A DNA stretch of 64,000 nt from assembly GCF_038049935.1 (NCBI RefSeq), contig NZ_CP145886.1:3604501-3668500 (forward strand), in the 5' to 3' direction. Source of the DNA: Rossellomorea sp. y25 (GTDB taxonomy: Bacteria; Bacillota; Bacilli; Bacillales; Bacillaceae_B). How positions within the stretch are numbered: the stretch's first letter is position 1; each line of letters opens with the position of its first letter. Both the position numbers and the translations under genes were made by a program. The notes under the pieces were generated by a model. That model saw only the letters and a program-made list of their open reading frames with translations, was not told the DNA's origin and searched no databases. Shown here piece after piece: positions 52,913 through 63,613 of this stretch.

Positions 52913-53473
52913 TTATGCTGCTGCTTTCCGATTCCCGATTAACCTCGCCTGAACCAGTCGTTGTCTTACAGTGATTCCAATCCAACTGGCCAGGAATGCT
53001 TTGATAAGTCCAACTACGATAAATGGATATACACCTGCTGCCATTGCCTGATTCCAGCTAAGATCGGCTACAAATTTAAGTTGAATGGTACCCAGGATCA
53101 ACGTAATGATCATTCCGACTGTATTGGCAATCATCGCCATCGGAATGGTGAATTTGGTTTTTTCAAGAATGAAGCCTGTAAAGAAAGCCGCTACGATAAA
53201 GCCGAAAATATAGCCTCCCGTAGGACCGACCAGTACCTGTGCCCCTCCACTGAAGCCCGCAAATACAGGAACACCCACTGCTCCCAGGGCTGCATAGCAA
53301 ACCATGGCAAACGCTCCATATCGGCTTCCAAGAATCGTCGCGGTAATTCCTACTGCCAATGTTTGTCCGCTGATTGGTACGAGTGGCAGTGGAATCTCGA
53401 TTTGAGCGAAAATCCCCGTAATCGCAGCAAAGATGGCACAGTGAATGATCATCCTTAGTTTTTCTCCGTTCAC
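52913..53473 (-). CDS. bioY: BioY, biotin transporter S component
   Basis: The 186-residue membrane protein with six helices has the BioY pattern EIPLPLVPISGQTLAVG and GPTGGYIFGF. It captures biotin for an ECF-type importer or works alone. The GTG at 53473 has AAGGGGG 8 nt upstream; the frame to 53512 is unsupported. A BirA operator lies directly upstream. Confidence 0.92.
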   Translation of the reverse strand: MNGEKLRMIIHCAIFAAITGIFAQIEIPLPLVPISGQTLAVGITATILGSRYGAFAMVCYAALGAVGVPVFAGFSGGAQVLVGPTGGYIFGFIVAAFFTGFILEKTKFTIPMAMIANTVGMIITLILGTIQLKFVADLSWNQAMAAGVYPFIVVGLIKAFLASWIGITVRQRLVQARLIGNRKAAA

Positions 53474-53493
53474 TTTCAAATCCCCCTTGTGTA

Positions 53494-53522
53494 TGTAAAC
53501 TATGTATAACATTAAGTTAACA
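53494..53522 (-). promoter_or_regulatory. BirA operator of bioY
   Basis: On the minus strand TGTTAAC-N15-GTTTACA matches the BirA half-sites and spacing. The TATACAT inside the spacer could be the -10. Confidence 0.82.
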
Positions 53523-53568
53523 CAATTGAAAGGATTTTGGGAAGCTTATTTTTCTTCCCTCTCGTTTT

Positions 53569-53751
53569 TTAACTGGGAGCATAAACATTACATATCATTT
53601 CTTTAGCCTGCCATTCTAAAGCGGTTTTTAATGTAACCCTCCCTTTTGGGAACTCATCAATCCCCTTATCACTCACCAAATATAGGATAGTGCGATTTGG
53701 CTGATGTTCATTAAATACTTGAATGATTCTTCCTATGGCTATGTATGGCAT
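53569..53751 (-). CDS. Uncharacterised 60-residue protein
   Basis: The protein starts MPYIAIGRIIQVFNEH and contains YLVSDKGIDEFPKGRVTLKTALEW. It looks like a small beta-rich fold; no family is recognised. AAGGAG lies about 9 nt upstream of the ATG at 53751. It follows metE, with an inverted repeat (GCAGGACGCA/TGCGCCCTGC, 53771-53803) between them. Confidence 0.65.
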   Translation of the reverse strand: MPYIAIGRIIQVFNEHQPNRTILYLVSDKGIDEFPKGRVTLKTALEWQAKEMICNVYAPS

Positions 53752-53770
53752 TTTCTTTCTCTCCTTATGA

Positions 53771-53803
53771 GCAGGACGCACTTCCTTTCACCTGCGCCCT
53801 GCG
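53771..53803 (-). terminator. Inverted repeat between metE and the 60-residue gene
   Basis: GCAGGACGCA pairs with TGCGCCCTGC around a 13-nt loop. No T tract follows, so it could be a weak terminator or an RNA-stabilising hairpin. Confidence 0.4.
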
Positions 53804-53870
53804 TTTTGTAAAGGTGGATCACACGAGCGTACAGCTACACTCGATCATATTTCTCTTCGTTCTCCGTCTA

Positions 53871-56171
53871 TTATCTTTCATTTTTAAGAAGCACTTCTTC
53901 ACGCACTTGTTCCGCAGCTTCCACCATGGTTTTAAGAGCTAAGACCGTCTCATCGATCCCACGTGTTTTCAAACCACAATCCGGGTTGACCCAGAATAAA
54001 TGGGGATCCAGCACTTCCAGAGCCCGATGTATATTGCGGATTAATTCTTCACGTTTCGGCACCCGTGGACTATGAATGTCATATACCCCGAGACCAATCC
54101 CTTTGTCATACGTATAATCTTCAAAAACATGGATCAACTCCCCATGACTTCTTGATGTTTCAATCGAGATGACATCAGCATCCAGATCACTGATGGCATC
54201 TATAATATCTTCAAAATCCGAATAGCACATATGTGTGTGGACCTGGGTTTGCTTCTGTACAGATGAAGTGGCCAATCTGAAGGCATAAACGGCAGCCTTT
54301 AGATATTCCTCCCAATTTTCACTCTTTAAAGGCAGACCTTCCCTAAGTGCCGGCTCATCGACTTGTATCATGCGAATCCCATGGGCTTCTAATTCCTCTA
54401 TCTCTTTTTGGAGAGAAAGTGCGATTTGATTCGATACTTCATATCGTGATATATCATTCCGAATAAATGACCAATTTAGAATCGTGATCGGGCCCGTTAA
54501 CATCCCTTTAACCGGTTTATCGGTTAATGATTGGGCATATACGGTTTCTTTAACCGTCATCGGTTCTTTAAAATTCACATCACCGTAAATGAGTGGTGGC
54601 TTCACACATCTGGAACCGTATGATTGTACCCATCCAAACTTCGTAAATTGAAAACCATCTAATTTCTCACCAAAGAATTCAACCATATCAGTCCGCTCGA
54701 ATTCCCCATGTACAAACACATCAAGACCTATTTGTTCCTGAATTTCAATCCAGCGTTTTATTTCCGCATGAATATATTGTTGATACTCCCCATCAGAAAG
54801 TTCTCCCTTCCTCCATTTCAACCTTTGCCTTCTTACTTCCTGGGTTTGAGGAAAACTTCCTATTGTAGTGGTAGGTAGAAAAGGTAATGAAAAGTACTTC
54901 GCCTGTTCCAGTTTACGAATATGGAAAGGATCCTTTCTCCCTACATTATCGGGTTGCAATTCCTCAACCTCTTCCTGCACCTCCCTATTATTGCGCAGGG
55001 GTGATTCGTTTAAATTCTTAATCGCCGTTACACTTTGAGCAATCTCATCTTCTATTGTCTCGACTCCCTCACGAATCCCCTTCGTTAAAATTGTGATTTC
55101 ATGTAATTTCTCATCAGCAAATGATAGAGCGTCAATGAGAGGTGTATCAATTGCTTCTTCATTCTGCAAGGTTACAGGTACATGAAGTAAACTGCATGAT
55201 GGTTGTATGATCAAGCGATCACTCGGAACATACCCTGCAATGAACGATAGAAGCGAATGGGTATCAGCAAGATTACTTCTCCAAATATTCCTGCCATCAA
55301 GAATGCCGGCAGCCAGGAATTTATCTTTAGGAAAACCAAATCTTTTCAGCGCCGCCAAATTCTTACCACGATCATGCATAAAATCTATCCCTATGCCGTC
55401 CACTGGGAGTGCTAACACCCGCTGGTACCTTTCCAAACTATCATAATAGGTTTGGAGGATGATCTTTAACCCGGGGCAGGATTCTTTAAGTGTTTGATAG
55501 ACTTCTTTAAATTGATCCATCTCTTCATCCCCGATGGATGTGCACAAGATCGGTTCATCCATTTGTACCCACTCTACACCCTCTTCCTGTAAATCACGCA
55601 ATACTTCAGCATAAAGAGGGACAAATTGATCAACGATGGTTTTATAGTCCCCGTTATCATACCCTTTGGACAATTTCACAAATGTGAACGGACCTAAGAT
55701 AACCGGTTTTCCTTCTATACCCAGTTTTTCTTTTGCCTCCCTAAAAAAATGGAGGGGACGATTTTCCACCAACCGGGGAACGATCCCATCAAGTTCAGGG
55801 ACGAGATAGTGATAGTTGGTGTTAAACCATTTTGTCATTTCCAGTGCCACCGCGTCCTTTGATCCTCTGGCCATTTCAAAATACGTTTCAAGAGAGACCT
55901 TACCCCCACCATAATGAAACCTCTTAGGAACCAAGCCGAACATGACGGCTGTATCAAGCACATGATCATATGAGCTGAAATCTCCAACCGGAATCAAATC
56001 AATTCCCTGATCCAGTTGCTTCTTCAAATGGTTGACTCGTATTTCCTCCATTTGTTCTAAGAAGGAATCCTTTTCAATCTTCCCTGCCCAAAATTGTTCC
56101 AGCGTCTTTTTCCATTCACGCTTTTCACCGATTCTTGGATATCCTAAATTTGAACTGATCACCTTACTCAT
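53871..56171 (-). CDS. metE: MetE, cobalamin-independent methionine synthase
   Basis: The 766-residue enzyme has two related barrels. The C-terminal barrel holds the zinc ligands HTHMCYSDF, SIETSRSHGEL and NPDCGLKTR, plus TTIGSFPQT. It methylates homocysteine with methyl-tetrahydrofolate-polyglutamate, needing no B12. GGAG lies 10 nt upstream of the ATG. The 600-nt leader holds a SAM and a B12 riboswitch, each with its own terminator. Confidence 0.97.
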   Translation of the reverse strand: MSKVISSNLGYPRIGEKREWKKTLEQFWAGKIEKDSFLEQMEEIRVNHLKKQLDQGIDLIPVGDFSSYDHVLDTAVMFGLVPKRFHYGGGKVSLETYFEMARGSKDAVALEMTKWFNTNYHYLVPELDGIVPRLVENRPLHFFREAKEKLGIEGKPVILGPFTFVKLSKGYDNGDYKTIVDQFVPLYAEVLRDLQEEGVEWVQMDEPILCTSIGDEEMDQFKEVYQTLKESCPGLKIILQTYYDSLERYQRVLALPVDGIGIDFMHDRGKNLAALKRFGFPKDKFLAAGILDGRNIWRSNLADTHSLLSFIAGYVPSDRLIIQPSCSLLHVPVTLQNEEAIDTPLIDALSFADEKLHEITILTKGIREGVETIEDEIAQSVTAIKNLNESPLRNNREVQEEVEELQPDNVGRKDPFHIRKLEQAKYFSLPFLPTTTIGSFPQTQEVRRQRLKWRKGELSDGEYQQYIHAEIKRWIEIQEQIGLDVFVHGEFERTDMVEFFGEKLDGFQFTKFGWVQSYGSRCVKPPLIYGDVNFKEPMTVKETVYAQSLTDKPVKGMLTGPITILNWSFIRNDISRYEVSNQIALSLQKEIEELEAHGIRMIQVDEPALREGLPLKSENWEEYLKAAVYAFRLATSSVQKQTQVHTHMCYSDFEDIIDAISDLDADVISIETSRSHGELIHVFEDYTYDKGIGLGVYDIHSPRVPKREELIRNIHRALEVLDPHLFWVNPDCGLKTRGIDETVLALKTMVEAAEQVREEVLLKNER

Positions 56172-56217
56172 TCAATCCTCACTCCTTATACTTGATATGG
56201 TTGTCATCAACAAAAAA

Positions 56218-56245
56218 ATCTCCCTTTCAAATGAAAGAGAGATTC
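56218..56245 (-). terminator. Attenuator of the metE B12 riboswitch
   Basis: AATCTCTCTTTCA pairs with TGAAAGGGAGATT and is followed by TTTTTTG on the minus strand. Confidence 0.9.
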
Positions 56246-56329
56246 ATACGCATCACTAACTTGAGTTGAGACAATCTTGTATTCTCAACACGTATTCCTC
56301 ACCCCTCTCTATATCCACGTAGAGCATAA

Positions 56330-56510
56330 GCGCATACAACAGGCAGGTCTCCTGACTTAGGTTCACAGCTTCTTATCCCTTCCCATTTCAACAGAAATAG
56401 TGGTTGAATGATAAGTCGCTCCCCATTACAGTGGCGGGACCGTGCCGGATTTTCACCGGTCTTCCCTTTTAGCTGAGCATGACTCAGCACCTATTGCATT
56501 TGTCTATTTA
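56330..56510 (-). ncRNA. Cobalamin riboswitch of metE
   Basis: The minus strand carries AAAGGGAAGACCGGTGAAAA, GCCACTGTAA and the B12 box GTCAGGAGACCTGCCT. Bound B12 should favour the terminator at 56218-56245 and shut off metE. Confidence 0.95.
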
Positions 56511-56531
56511 ATTTTTCTTTCATAAAAACGA

Positions 56532-56560
56532 AAAGCCCTCTCTTGCGAAAGAGAGGGCTT
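56532..56560 (-). terminator. Attenuator of the metE SAM riboswitch
   Basis: AAGCCCTCTC pairs with GAGAGGGCTT around TTTCGCAA, followed by TTCGTTTTT. Confidence 0.92.
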
Positions 56561-56578
56561 CATGTTTATGAGAATCCT

Positions 56579-56689
56579 CTCTTATTTTCCAAAGCAAAGT
56601 GCTTTGCAGGAATTAGCACCTTTTCAACACATCGGTTGAATGGTTGCCGGGTTTCACAGGGCCAGTCCCTCCACCACTCTCAATAAGAG
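56579..56689 (-). ncRNA. SAM-I riboswitch upstream of metE
   Basis: CTCTTATTGAG, GGTGGAGGGACTGG, TGAAACCCGGCAACC and closing AATAAGAG on the minus strand are canonical S-box parts. It lies 5' of the B12 aptamer. Confidence 0.95.
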
Positions 56690-56786
56690 TTACAAATATA
56701 TTCATTTACTATTCCGAAATTTGTAATAATCGTAGCACGGTACATATAAGCTGTCAAAAGAAATTTAATTAATACCTTACACGTTT

Positions 56787-58719
<1,933 letters not shown>

Positions 58720-58802
58720 TTAACTTCTCCTCCTTTTGATTGGATCTTAGAAGTTACTGCGTCAGGCATCCCATTGTTCAACAAAAGGACATGAAGACAC
58801 AA

Positions 58803-58831
58803 AAAAGGGTCCTGAATAATCAGAACCCGAA
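58803..58831 (-). terminator. Attenuator of the thiC TPP riboswitch
   Basis: GGGTTCTGA pairs with TCAGGACCC and is followed by TTTTTT on the minus strand. Confidence 0.92.
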
Positions 58832-58878
58832 ATGTCAAAAAGTAGTAAGCGCCTCAAAACACAAATAAACGCTTCCGC

Positions 58879-58980
58879 ACTACTTCCCTACGCTGGTATC
58901 ATCCAGATCAGGTTCAAAGGGTCAAAGAACTTATGCGTTCTCCTCTCAGTCCAAGCAATTTATCGGACTCCCCTAGTAGA
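58879..58980 (-). ncRNA. TPP riboswitch (thi-box) of thiC
   Basis: The minus strand has AGGGGAGTCC, GGACTGAGAGGAGA, ACCCTTTGAACCTGATCTGG and ATACCAGCGTAGGGAAGT, the standard TPP aptamer. Confidence 0.96.
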
Positions 58981-59066
58981 AATATTGATAGTATTCTATT
59001 GTATTACATACTATTTTTACCATGATTCATTCTTTTTTCCAATAGTAGTATAGTAACAAAATCAAA

Positions 59067-59759
59067 TTAGGACATAATCACACGTTTGATTTCCATTACC
59101 TTTTCAGGGTCTATCCCGAAGTCATAGCTCCCATTATGACGGACACCTGATCCTACATGATATTCTCTTGCTTTTAGCTTGCTGTGTATTTCGCCTATAT
59201 TTTCCACAGTTAAACCCGAACCCGGCATGATAGTGGGACCACCCATTTGCTCTATTTCCCTCATTTTACCAATCGCCTCCAGTCCCTTACTCACTTCAGA
59301 TTTTCCGCCTGATGTGAGAATTCGATCAACGTTCAATCCTGAATGGAATATTCCTTTGCATAAGGCTACTGGATCATCAGACAGGTCGATAGCGCGGTGA
59401 AAAGTAATCGATTGACCCTTCGCACTTTGTACGATCTCCATTAAAGCGTGGGAATCAAGCTTACCTTCATGTGATAATGCGCCAAAGACGATGCCACGGC
59501 TTCCCATTTCAACCATTGTTCTAACTTGTTCCACCATGGTATGCAATTCATCAGACTGATACGAGAAAGATTTACTATGTAATCGGATCATAATCTGAAC
59601 AGGAATTGAAACGGTCCTTAATACTTTTTCTATCACATGAAAATCAGGAGTTAATCCTCCCTCATGTATGGCAGACACCAATTCAAGTCGATCTGCTCCG
59701 GATGCTTCTGCAACTTTGGCATCTTCCTCATTCAAGACTATGACTTCCAGTTTGCTCAT
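59067..59759 (-). CDS. cutC: CutC family protein
   Basis: The 230-residue TIM-barrel protein has ASGADRLELVSAIHEGGLTP, GIVFGALS, TFHRAIDL and ILTSGGK, typical of CutC. The family was named for copper homeostasis, but its enzymatic role remains doubtful. AGGAG precedes the ATG. Confidence 0.9.
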   Translation of the reverse strand: MSKLEVIVLNEEDAKVAEASGADRLELVSAIHEGGLTPDFHVIEKVLRTVSIPVQIMIRLHSKSFSYQSDELHTMVEQVRTMVEMGSRGIVFGALSHEGKLDSHALMEIVQSAKGQSITFHRAIDLSDDPVALCKGIFHSGLNVDRILTSGGKSEVSKGLEAIGKMREIEQMGGPTIMPGSGLTVENIGEIHSKLKAREYHVGSGVRHNGSYDFGIDPEKVMEIKRVIMS

Positions 59760-59934
59760 GTTGAATTCTCCTAACGTGATGATGTTACGTTAACTTTATC
59801 ACAATGTTGAAGATTGTTGAACTTGTGATGAAAAGGATTTCCCCGCAAAAATATGAAATATGTTGTTATTTAAAAAGACAATACTCATACGTTTGCATTA
59901 CAAATCCTATAAAAAGTAACAATCTATCAGAAAA

Positions 59935-59966
59935 AGACAATGATTCCTCTTGCAAATCATTGTCTT
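59935..59966 (-). terminator. Terminator of the B12 capture operon
   Basis: AGACAATGATT pairs with AATCATTGTCT and is followed by TTTTTCTG on the minus strand. Confidence 0.9.
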
Positions 59967-59985
59967 CCCCATCTCCCATTCAATC

Positions 59986-60924
59986 TTATTCAGAAAATAA
60001 ATCCGGATACACCGTTTTTGCTGTTAGCTCAACGGCTTCTCCAATACGTGGTCCTGGTCTTGACATAATGTCTGAATCCAAGAAATAGACTTGGCCATTT
60101 TGCACTGCATTTACATCTTTCCAGCTTTCCCGGGACTTGATTTCGGCTGTCGGCTCTTCGACATAACCCACTGTCGTTAAAATCATATTAGGGTTCCGTT
60201 TAATGATTTCTTCTTCGCCTACTTTCACCCAGCCTTTTTGATCTACAAAAATATTCTCGACCCCTGCCGTTTCAAGTATTTCCTGCTGAAACGTTTCTGC
60301 TCCTGCTGTATAAATATCAGGGGAGGGACTGATTTCAAAATATACTTGTTCTTTTTCCTTTAGCGTGCTTACTTTTTCTTTCACATCTGAAATCTGTTGC
60401 TTGATGCCGTCTACCAATTCGTTCCCCTTGTTCTCTACTCCCATTACCGTTGCAATTTGTTCTATATCCCCATAAACATCTTCAAAGGTTTGGGCAGATT
60501 GAATGACGAATACGTTTAATCCCGCTTCCTCAAGCTGCTTCACTCCTGCATCATCTCCAGTGGTATAAGCAATGACAACTTCCGGCTTTAGTGCAATGAC
60601 CTCTTCCGCATTGACTGTCATGGAATCCGACACTCTTTTAATCTCTTTCGCTTCCTCTGGATAGTTGTCGTATTCAGTTGCCCCGATTACCTTATCTCCT
60701 GCTCCTATGGCAAAGAGAATCTCTGTGTTACTCGGCTGTAAGGAAATAACGGTTTCCGGCACTTTCTCAAAGCTAATCTCTTCTCCCCTGTCATCGATGA
60801 CAGAATAAGACTCATTATCAGACTTGACTTCCTTTGTGGATGTTACTTCTTCCCCATTGCTGCACCCTACGAAAACAACCAGGATGAATGATAATAGTAA
60901 ACTATTTAACCATGACTTTTTCAT
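59986..60924 (-). CDS. btuF: Cobalamin-binding ABC transporter lipoprotein (BtuF-like)
   Basis: The 312-residue precursor has a signal peptide with lipobox FVGC. Its periplasmic-binding-fold mature part includes VISLQPSNTEILFAIGAGDKVIG, DSMTVNAEEVIALKPEVVIA and DSDIMSRPGPRIGEAVE, like BtuF. Its place behind a B12 riboswitch and an adenosyltransferase supports a B12 ligand. No permease or ATPase gene is adjacent. Confidence 0.88.
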   Translation of the reverse strand: MKKSWLNSLLLSFILVVFVGCSNGEEVTSTKEVKSDNESYSVIDDRGEEISFEKVPETVISLQPSNTEILFAIGAGDKVIGATEYDNYPEEAKEIKRVSDSMTVNAEEVIALKPEVVIAYTTGDDAGVKQLEEAGLNVFVIQSAQTFEDVYGDIEQIATVMGVENKGNELVDGIKQQISDVKEKVSTLKEKEQVYFEISPSPDIYTAGAETFQQEILETAGVENIFVDQKGWVKVGEEEIIKRNPNMILTTVGYVEEPTAEIKSRESWKDVNAVQNGQVYFLDSDIMSRPGPRIGEAVELTAKTVYPDLFSE

Positions 60925-60944
60925 ATTTCATCTTCCCCGCTTCT

Positions 60945-61466
60945 CTATATTTTGTCTTTATACGATTTACTCACAAAAGGAATTTCTTCAATCCCTTCAC
61001 ATTTATTCACATACACGGCCATCACAAACAGGACATTTGCCAGTAAATGAGCGTATTTAAATAGAATATTTTCCACTTTCATCTCAGTACTGACTTTATG
61101 TAAGGCACGGACGGACTTTTTTGCTTCACTGCGACAGGTATGAAGCGTACATGCGGCTGTACAGCCTTGAGGAAGGACAAAGGTTTGGATACGCTCCTCG
61201 ACTTCCGACACATAACGATCGTACATTTGGCTCAATTTATTCAAGTCGTCTTCCTTGATGGCTGTCATTCCCCGGACCGAACCATTGAGGTGGTACGCCA
61301 TCTCAGCTAAATATAGTAAATCGTCCTGAACTTTCGGTAAGTGCTCCGTCATTGATGACGCGAGTCCAATTTTAGTCGACAGTGAATCGGTCCGGATCTC
61401 AAAATCCACGGTTGAAACAGACTCACGCATATAGGGATAACATAAATAGCGGAAATCCTTTGCCAT
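60945..61466 (-). CDS. ATP:cob(I)alamin adenosyltransferase-like protein
   Basis: The 173-residue helical protein resembles the PduO-type adenosyltransferases (CRSEAKKSVRALHKVS near residue 112). It would make adenosylcobalamin. The start at 61466 has AAAGGAGG upstream. It lies 21 bp before the btuF-like gene and behind a cobalamin riboswitch; the assignment rests partly on context. Confidence 0.75.
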   Translation of the reverse strand: MAKDFRYLCYPYMRESVSTVDFEIRTDSLSTKIGLASSMTEHLPKVQDDLLYLAEMAYHLNGSVRGMTAIKEDDLNKLSQMYDRYVSEVEERIQTFVLPQGCTAACTLHTCRSEAKKSVRALHKVSTEMKVENILFKYAHLLANVLFVMAVYVNKCEGIEEIPFVSKSYKDKI

Positions 61467-61539
61467 ATGTAAGTTCCTCCTTTCTGAATGATGTTTGTGA
61501 AGCACCTATCGTATCTTCCGGGAGGTTTAAATAAACACA

Positions 61540-61566
61540 AAAAAACCACCCAAGAATATTGGCCGG
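61540..61566 (-). terminator. Probable attenuator of the second B12 riboswitch
   Basis: CCGGCCAA pairs imperfectly with TTGGGTGG and is followed by seven T on the minus strand. Confidence 0.6.
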
Positions 61567-61647
61567 CAGTTGTCATCCATATGAAAAAAGAGATGCTAAA
61601 AAGCCGCACCATACCCTTAACTTCCGAAGAGCATAATACGATGGAAA

Positions 61648-61815
61648 AAAGGCAGGTATCCTGGCTCGTGCGTCAGCCTACTCTAAGAACCTTCCCATCT
61701 GAATGATCAAATAGTGGTTTTCTTCTTATTTCGTCAGCACTTACAGTTGCGGAAACAGCTTCGGATTCACACCGAATTCCCTTTATGCTAAAGATCAGCA
61801 CCTAATTTCTGCGTG
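61648..61815 (-). ncRNA. Cobalamin riboswitch of the adenosyltransferase-btuF operon
   Basis: AAAGGGAATTCGGTGTGAAT, CCGCAACTGTAA and the B12 box GAGCCAGGATACCTGCC are visible on the minus strand. Confidence 0.95.
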
Positions 61816-61951
61816 GGTTTATTCACTTAAGGAACATTATACCACTTTATCCATATGAAAGATGATGAAGTTTTGCATAAAAAAACAAACATGTTGACGT
61901 ACAAGCTTGAATATCTTGTGAGTATGTGAAGAAATGATAAGGAGGAAAAAC

Positions 61952-62281
61952 ATGAAGCGATTGATTGTTTTGCTATTATGCGTATTTTTGTTAAGTGCAT
62001 GCGGAGACAAAAAACCTGCATCCCATGAATTATGTGGATACGGGGATATGATGGTGGTGAACAAGAAGGAATATGTGAAGGTCCCTGTGGAGAAGAAGTT
62101 GGTTCTGGATGAAAAGCTTGGATCTATTAAAGAAAAGATTGATAGTCAATATCACCCCGAGAATGATTTCTCGGCAAATATACTAAAAAAAGGGACACCC
62201 ATCTATAGCGTGAAAGATCACAGCAATTATCTAATCGCCCAGACAGAGGATAATCGTTATATTTTATATGAGGAAATCAAC
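61952..62281 (+). CDS. Small uncharacterised lipoprotein
   Basis: The frame from ATG at 61952, with AAGGAGG 6-7 nt upstream, encodes a precursor of about 109-110 residues with lipobox LSAC. A short mature domain (YVKVPVEKKLVLDEKLGSIKEKI) follows. No family is recognised. It ends at a bidirectional terminator shared with ytmB. Confidence 0.75.
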
Positions 62282-62283
62282 TA

Positions 62284-62324
62284 AAAAGGAGGGCTGTAAG
62301 CAGATGTTTACAGCCCTCCTTTAT
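62284..62324. terminator. Bidirectional terminator between the lipoprotein and ytmB
   Basis: AAAGGAGGGCTGTAA pairs with TTACAGCCCTCCTTT around GCAGATG. Confidence 0.93.
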
Positions 62325-62567
62325 TTAGTTCGTGGAATTCAAGGAAATCAACCGATACAGGATCGTCGTTTTCTCATCCATCCACTCCATCTTTTCGATA
62401 CTGCCGTAACCACTCGGGTCACTGTGTTTCGTTTTTCTTACCTCTATCGGAATATGCATAGGGTAAAGGCGATATCCGTCCTTTTGCAGTACGAACAGAT
62501 TCTCTTCTTTCCTCACTTCTTTTCCTTTTGTCACGATCATCGTGTTTAACTCTAAGCCCATGCCCAT
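62325..62567 (-). CDS. ytmB: YtmB, DUF2584 family protein
   Basis: The 80-residue protein (MGMGLELNTMIVTKG start, then GYRLYPMHIPIEVRKTK) matches YtmB in length and sequence style. Function is unknown. The ATG at 62567 has GAGGT 8 nt upstream; the TTG at 62582 would add five residues. It follows ytmA by 27 bp. Confidence 0.88.
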   Translation of the reverse strand: MGMGLELNTMIVTKGKEVRKEENLFVLQKDGYRLYPMHIPIEVRKTKHSDPSGYGSIEKMEWMDEKTTILYRLISLNSTN

Positions 62568-62594
62568 TTCGCTTGACCTCAATCCTTTTTGTAT

Positions 62595-63395
62595 TTAATC
62601 ATACACCACTGTCTTTTGATTTTTCATCCAGGTGCATAGCATGGAGACGATTTGTTGGTTCTTTCGTGGAGGGAAGTAATGCGTAAACTCTTTAAAGTAT
62701 TGGGATGACACAGATTTATTCAGCTCATTCAGTCGTTTTTCTAATCTATATGCATGCTCAACTGAAACGTTCTGATCCTTTTCACCATGAATGATCAAAA
62801 CGGGAGCTTCCAGGTTTTCTAACTCATATAGGGGCGTACGCCATTCATATCTTTCCGGAAATTTATTGGGACTTCCCCCTATGACTCTTTTCATCATTCT
62901 CCTGAGATCCTTCCGTTCGTCATATGTTAAGAACATATCCGAAACGCCTCCCCATGTAACAACAGAGGTAACGTCCCTGCGCTCCACGCCTGTCAGTAAC
63001 GCCATTACTCCTCCACGGGAAAAGCCAAACACATGAATCCGGTTATGGACCACCCTGTGATAGTGTTTGAGCAATTCAACACCGGAAATGGCGTCTTCAC
63101 GATCATCTCCAGCAAAATCTTCTTTTCCCTCTCCGCCAAGGTTTCCTCTGTAATAAGGAGCAAAAACAATGAATCCGTGAGAAGCAAATTGAGCGATTCT
63201 CGCCGGCCGGACCATTCCGACGCCTTTGATCCCCCCTCTCAGATAGAGGAACCCATCATACTTTCCACCTCCGACAGGTTCAGCCAATAAGCCTCTCACC
63301 CGGAGACCTCCGGATAGATAGGTAATTTCATATAGTTCCACATGTGGATTAGGTGAAGGAAACAATGTTTTCTTCACAATCGTTCCGTTTTTCAT
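62595..63395 (-). CDS. ytmA: YtmA, prolyl-oligopeptidase-type alpha/beta hydrolase
   Basis: The 266-residue hydrolase has the nucleophile motif GFSRGG near residue 124, LRGGIKGVG (oxyanion region), HGEKDQNVS and a late HYFPPRKN (His). It is probably a peptidase or esterase. GAAAGGAAG precedes the ATG. It is cotranscribed with ytmB and divergent from the binding-lipoprotein gene. Confidence 0.9.
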   Translation of the reverse strand: MKNGTIVKKTLFPSPNPHVELYEITYLSGGLRVRGLLAEPVGGGKYDGFLYLRGGIKGVGMVRPARIAQFASHGFIVFAPYYRGNLGGEGKEDFAGDDREDAISGVELLKHYHRVVHNRIHVFGFSRGGVMALLTGVERRDVTSVVTWGGVSDMFLTYDERKDLRRMMKRVIGGSPNKFPERYEWRTPLYELENLEAPVLIIHGEKDQNVSVEHAYRLEKRLNELNKSVSSQYFKEFTHYFPPRKNQQIVSMLCTWMKNQKTVVYD

Positions 63396-63613
63396 ATTCT
63401 CTTCCTTTCAAAACGTGCATTGGGTATTCACACATTTTTTATACTCTACATAGACTATTTTAGCAAATCTCATCATCAACAGGAGATGCCGAGACGCAGC
63501 CTTCATGACCATCCTACCCTTCTTATATATAAGGATAAACAAGGCAAAGAGAGATGCACTCATCCCATTCTATCGTTACACCGGTTTCACAAAGCTTAAA
63601 GGAGGAATATTGA

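Noticed and set aside
59804..60088. 94-codon plus-strand frame before the btuF-like gene
   Set aside because: It overlaps the btuF-like coding end and its terminator, and no ribosome site is seen.
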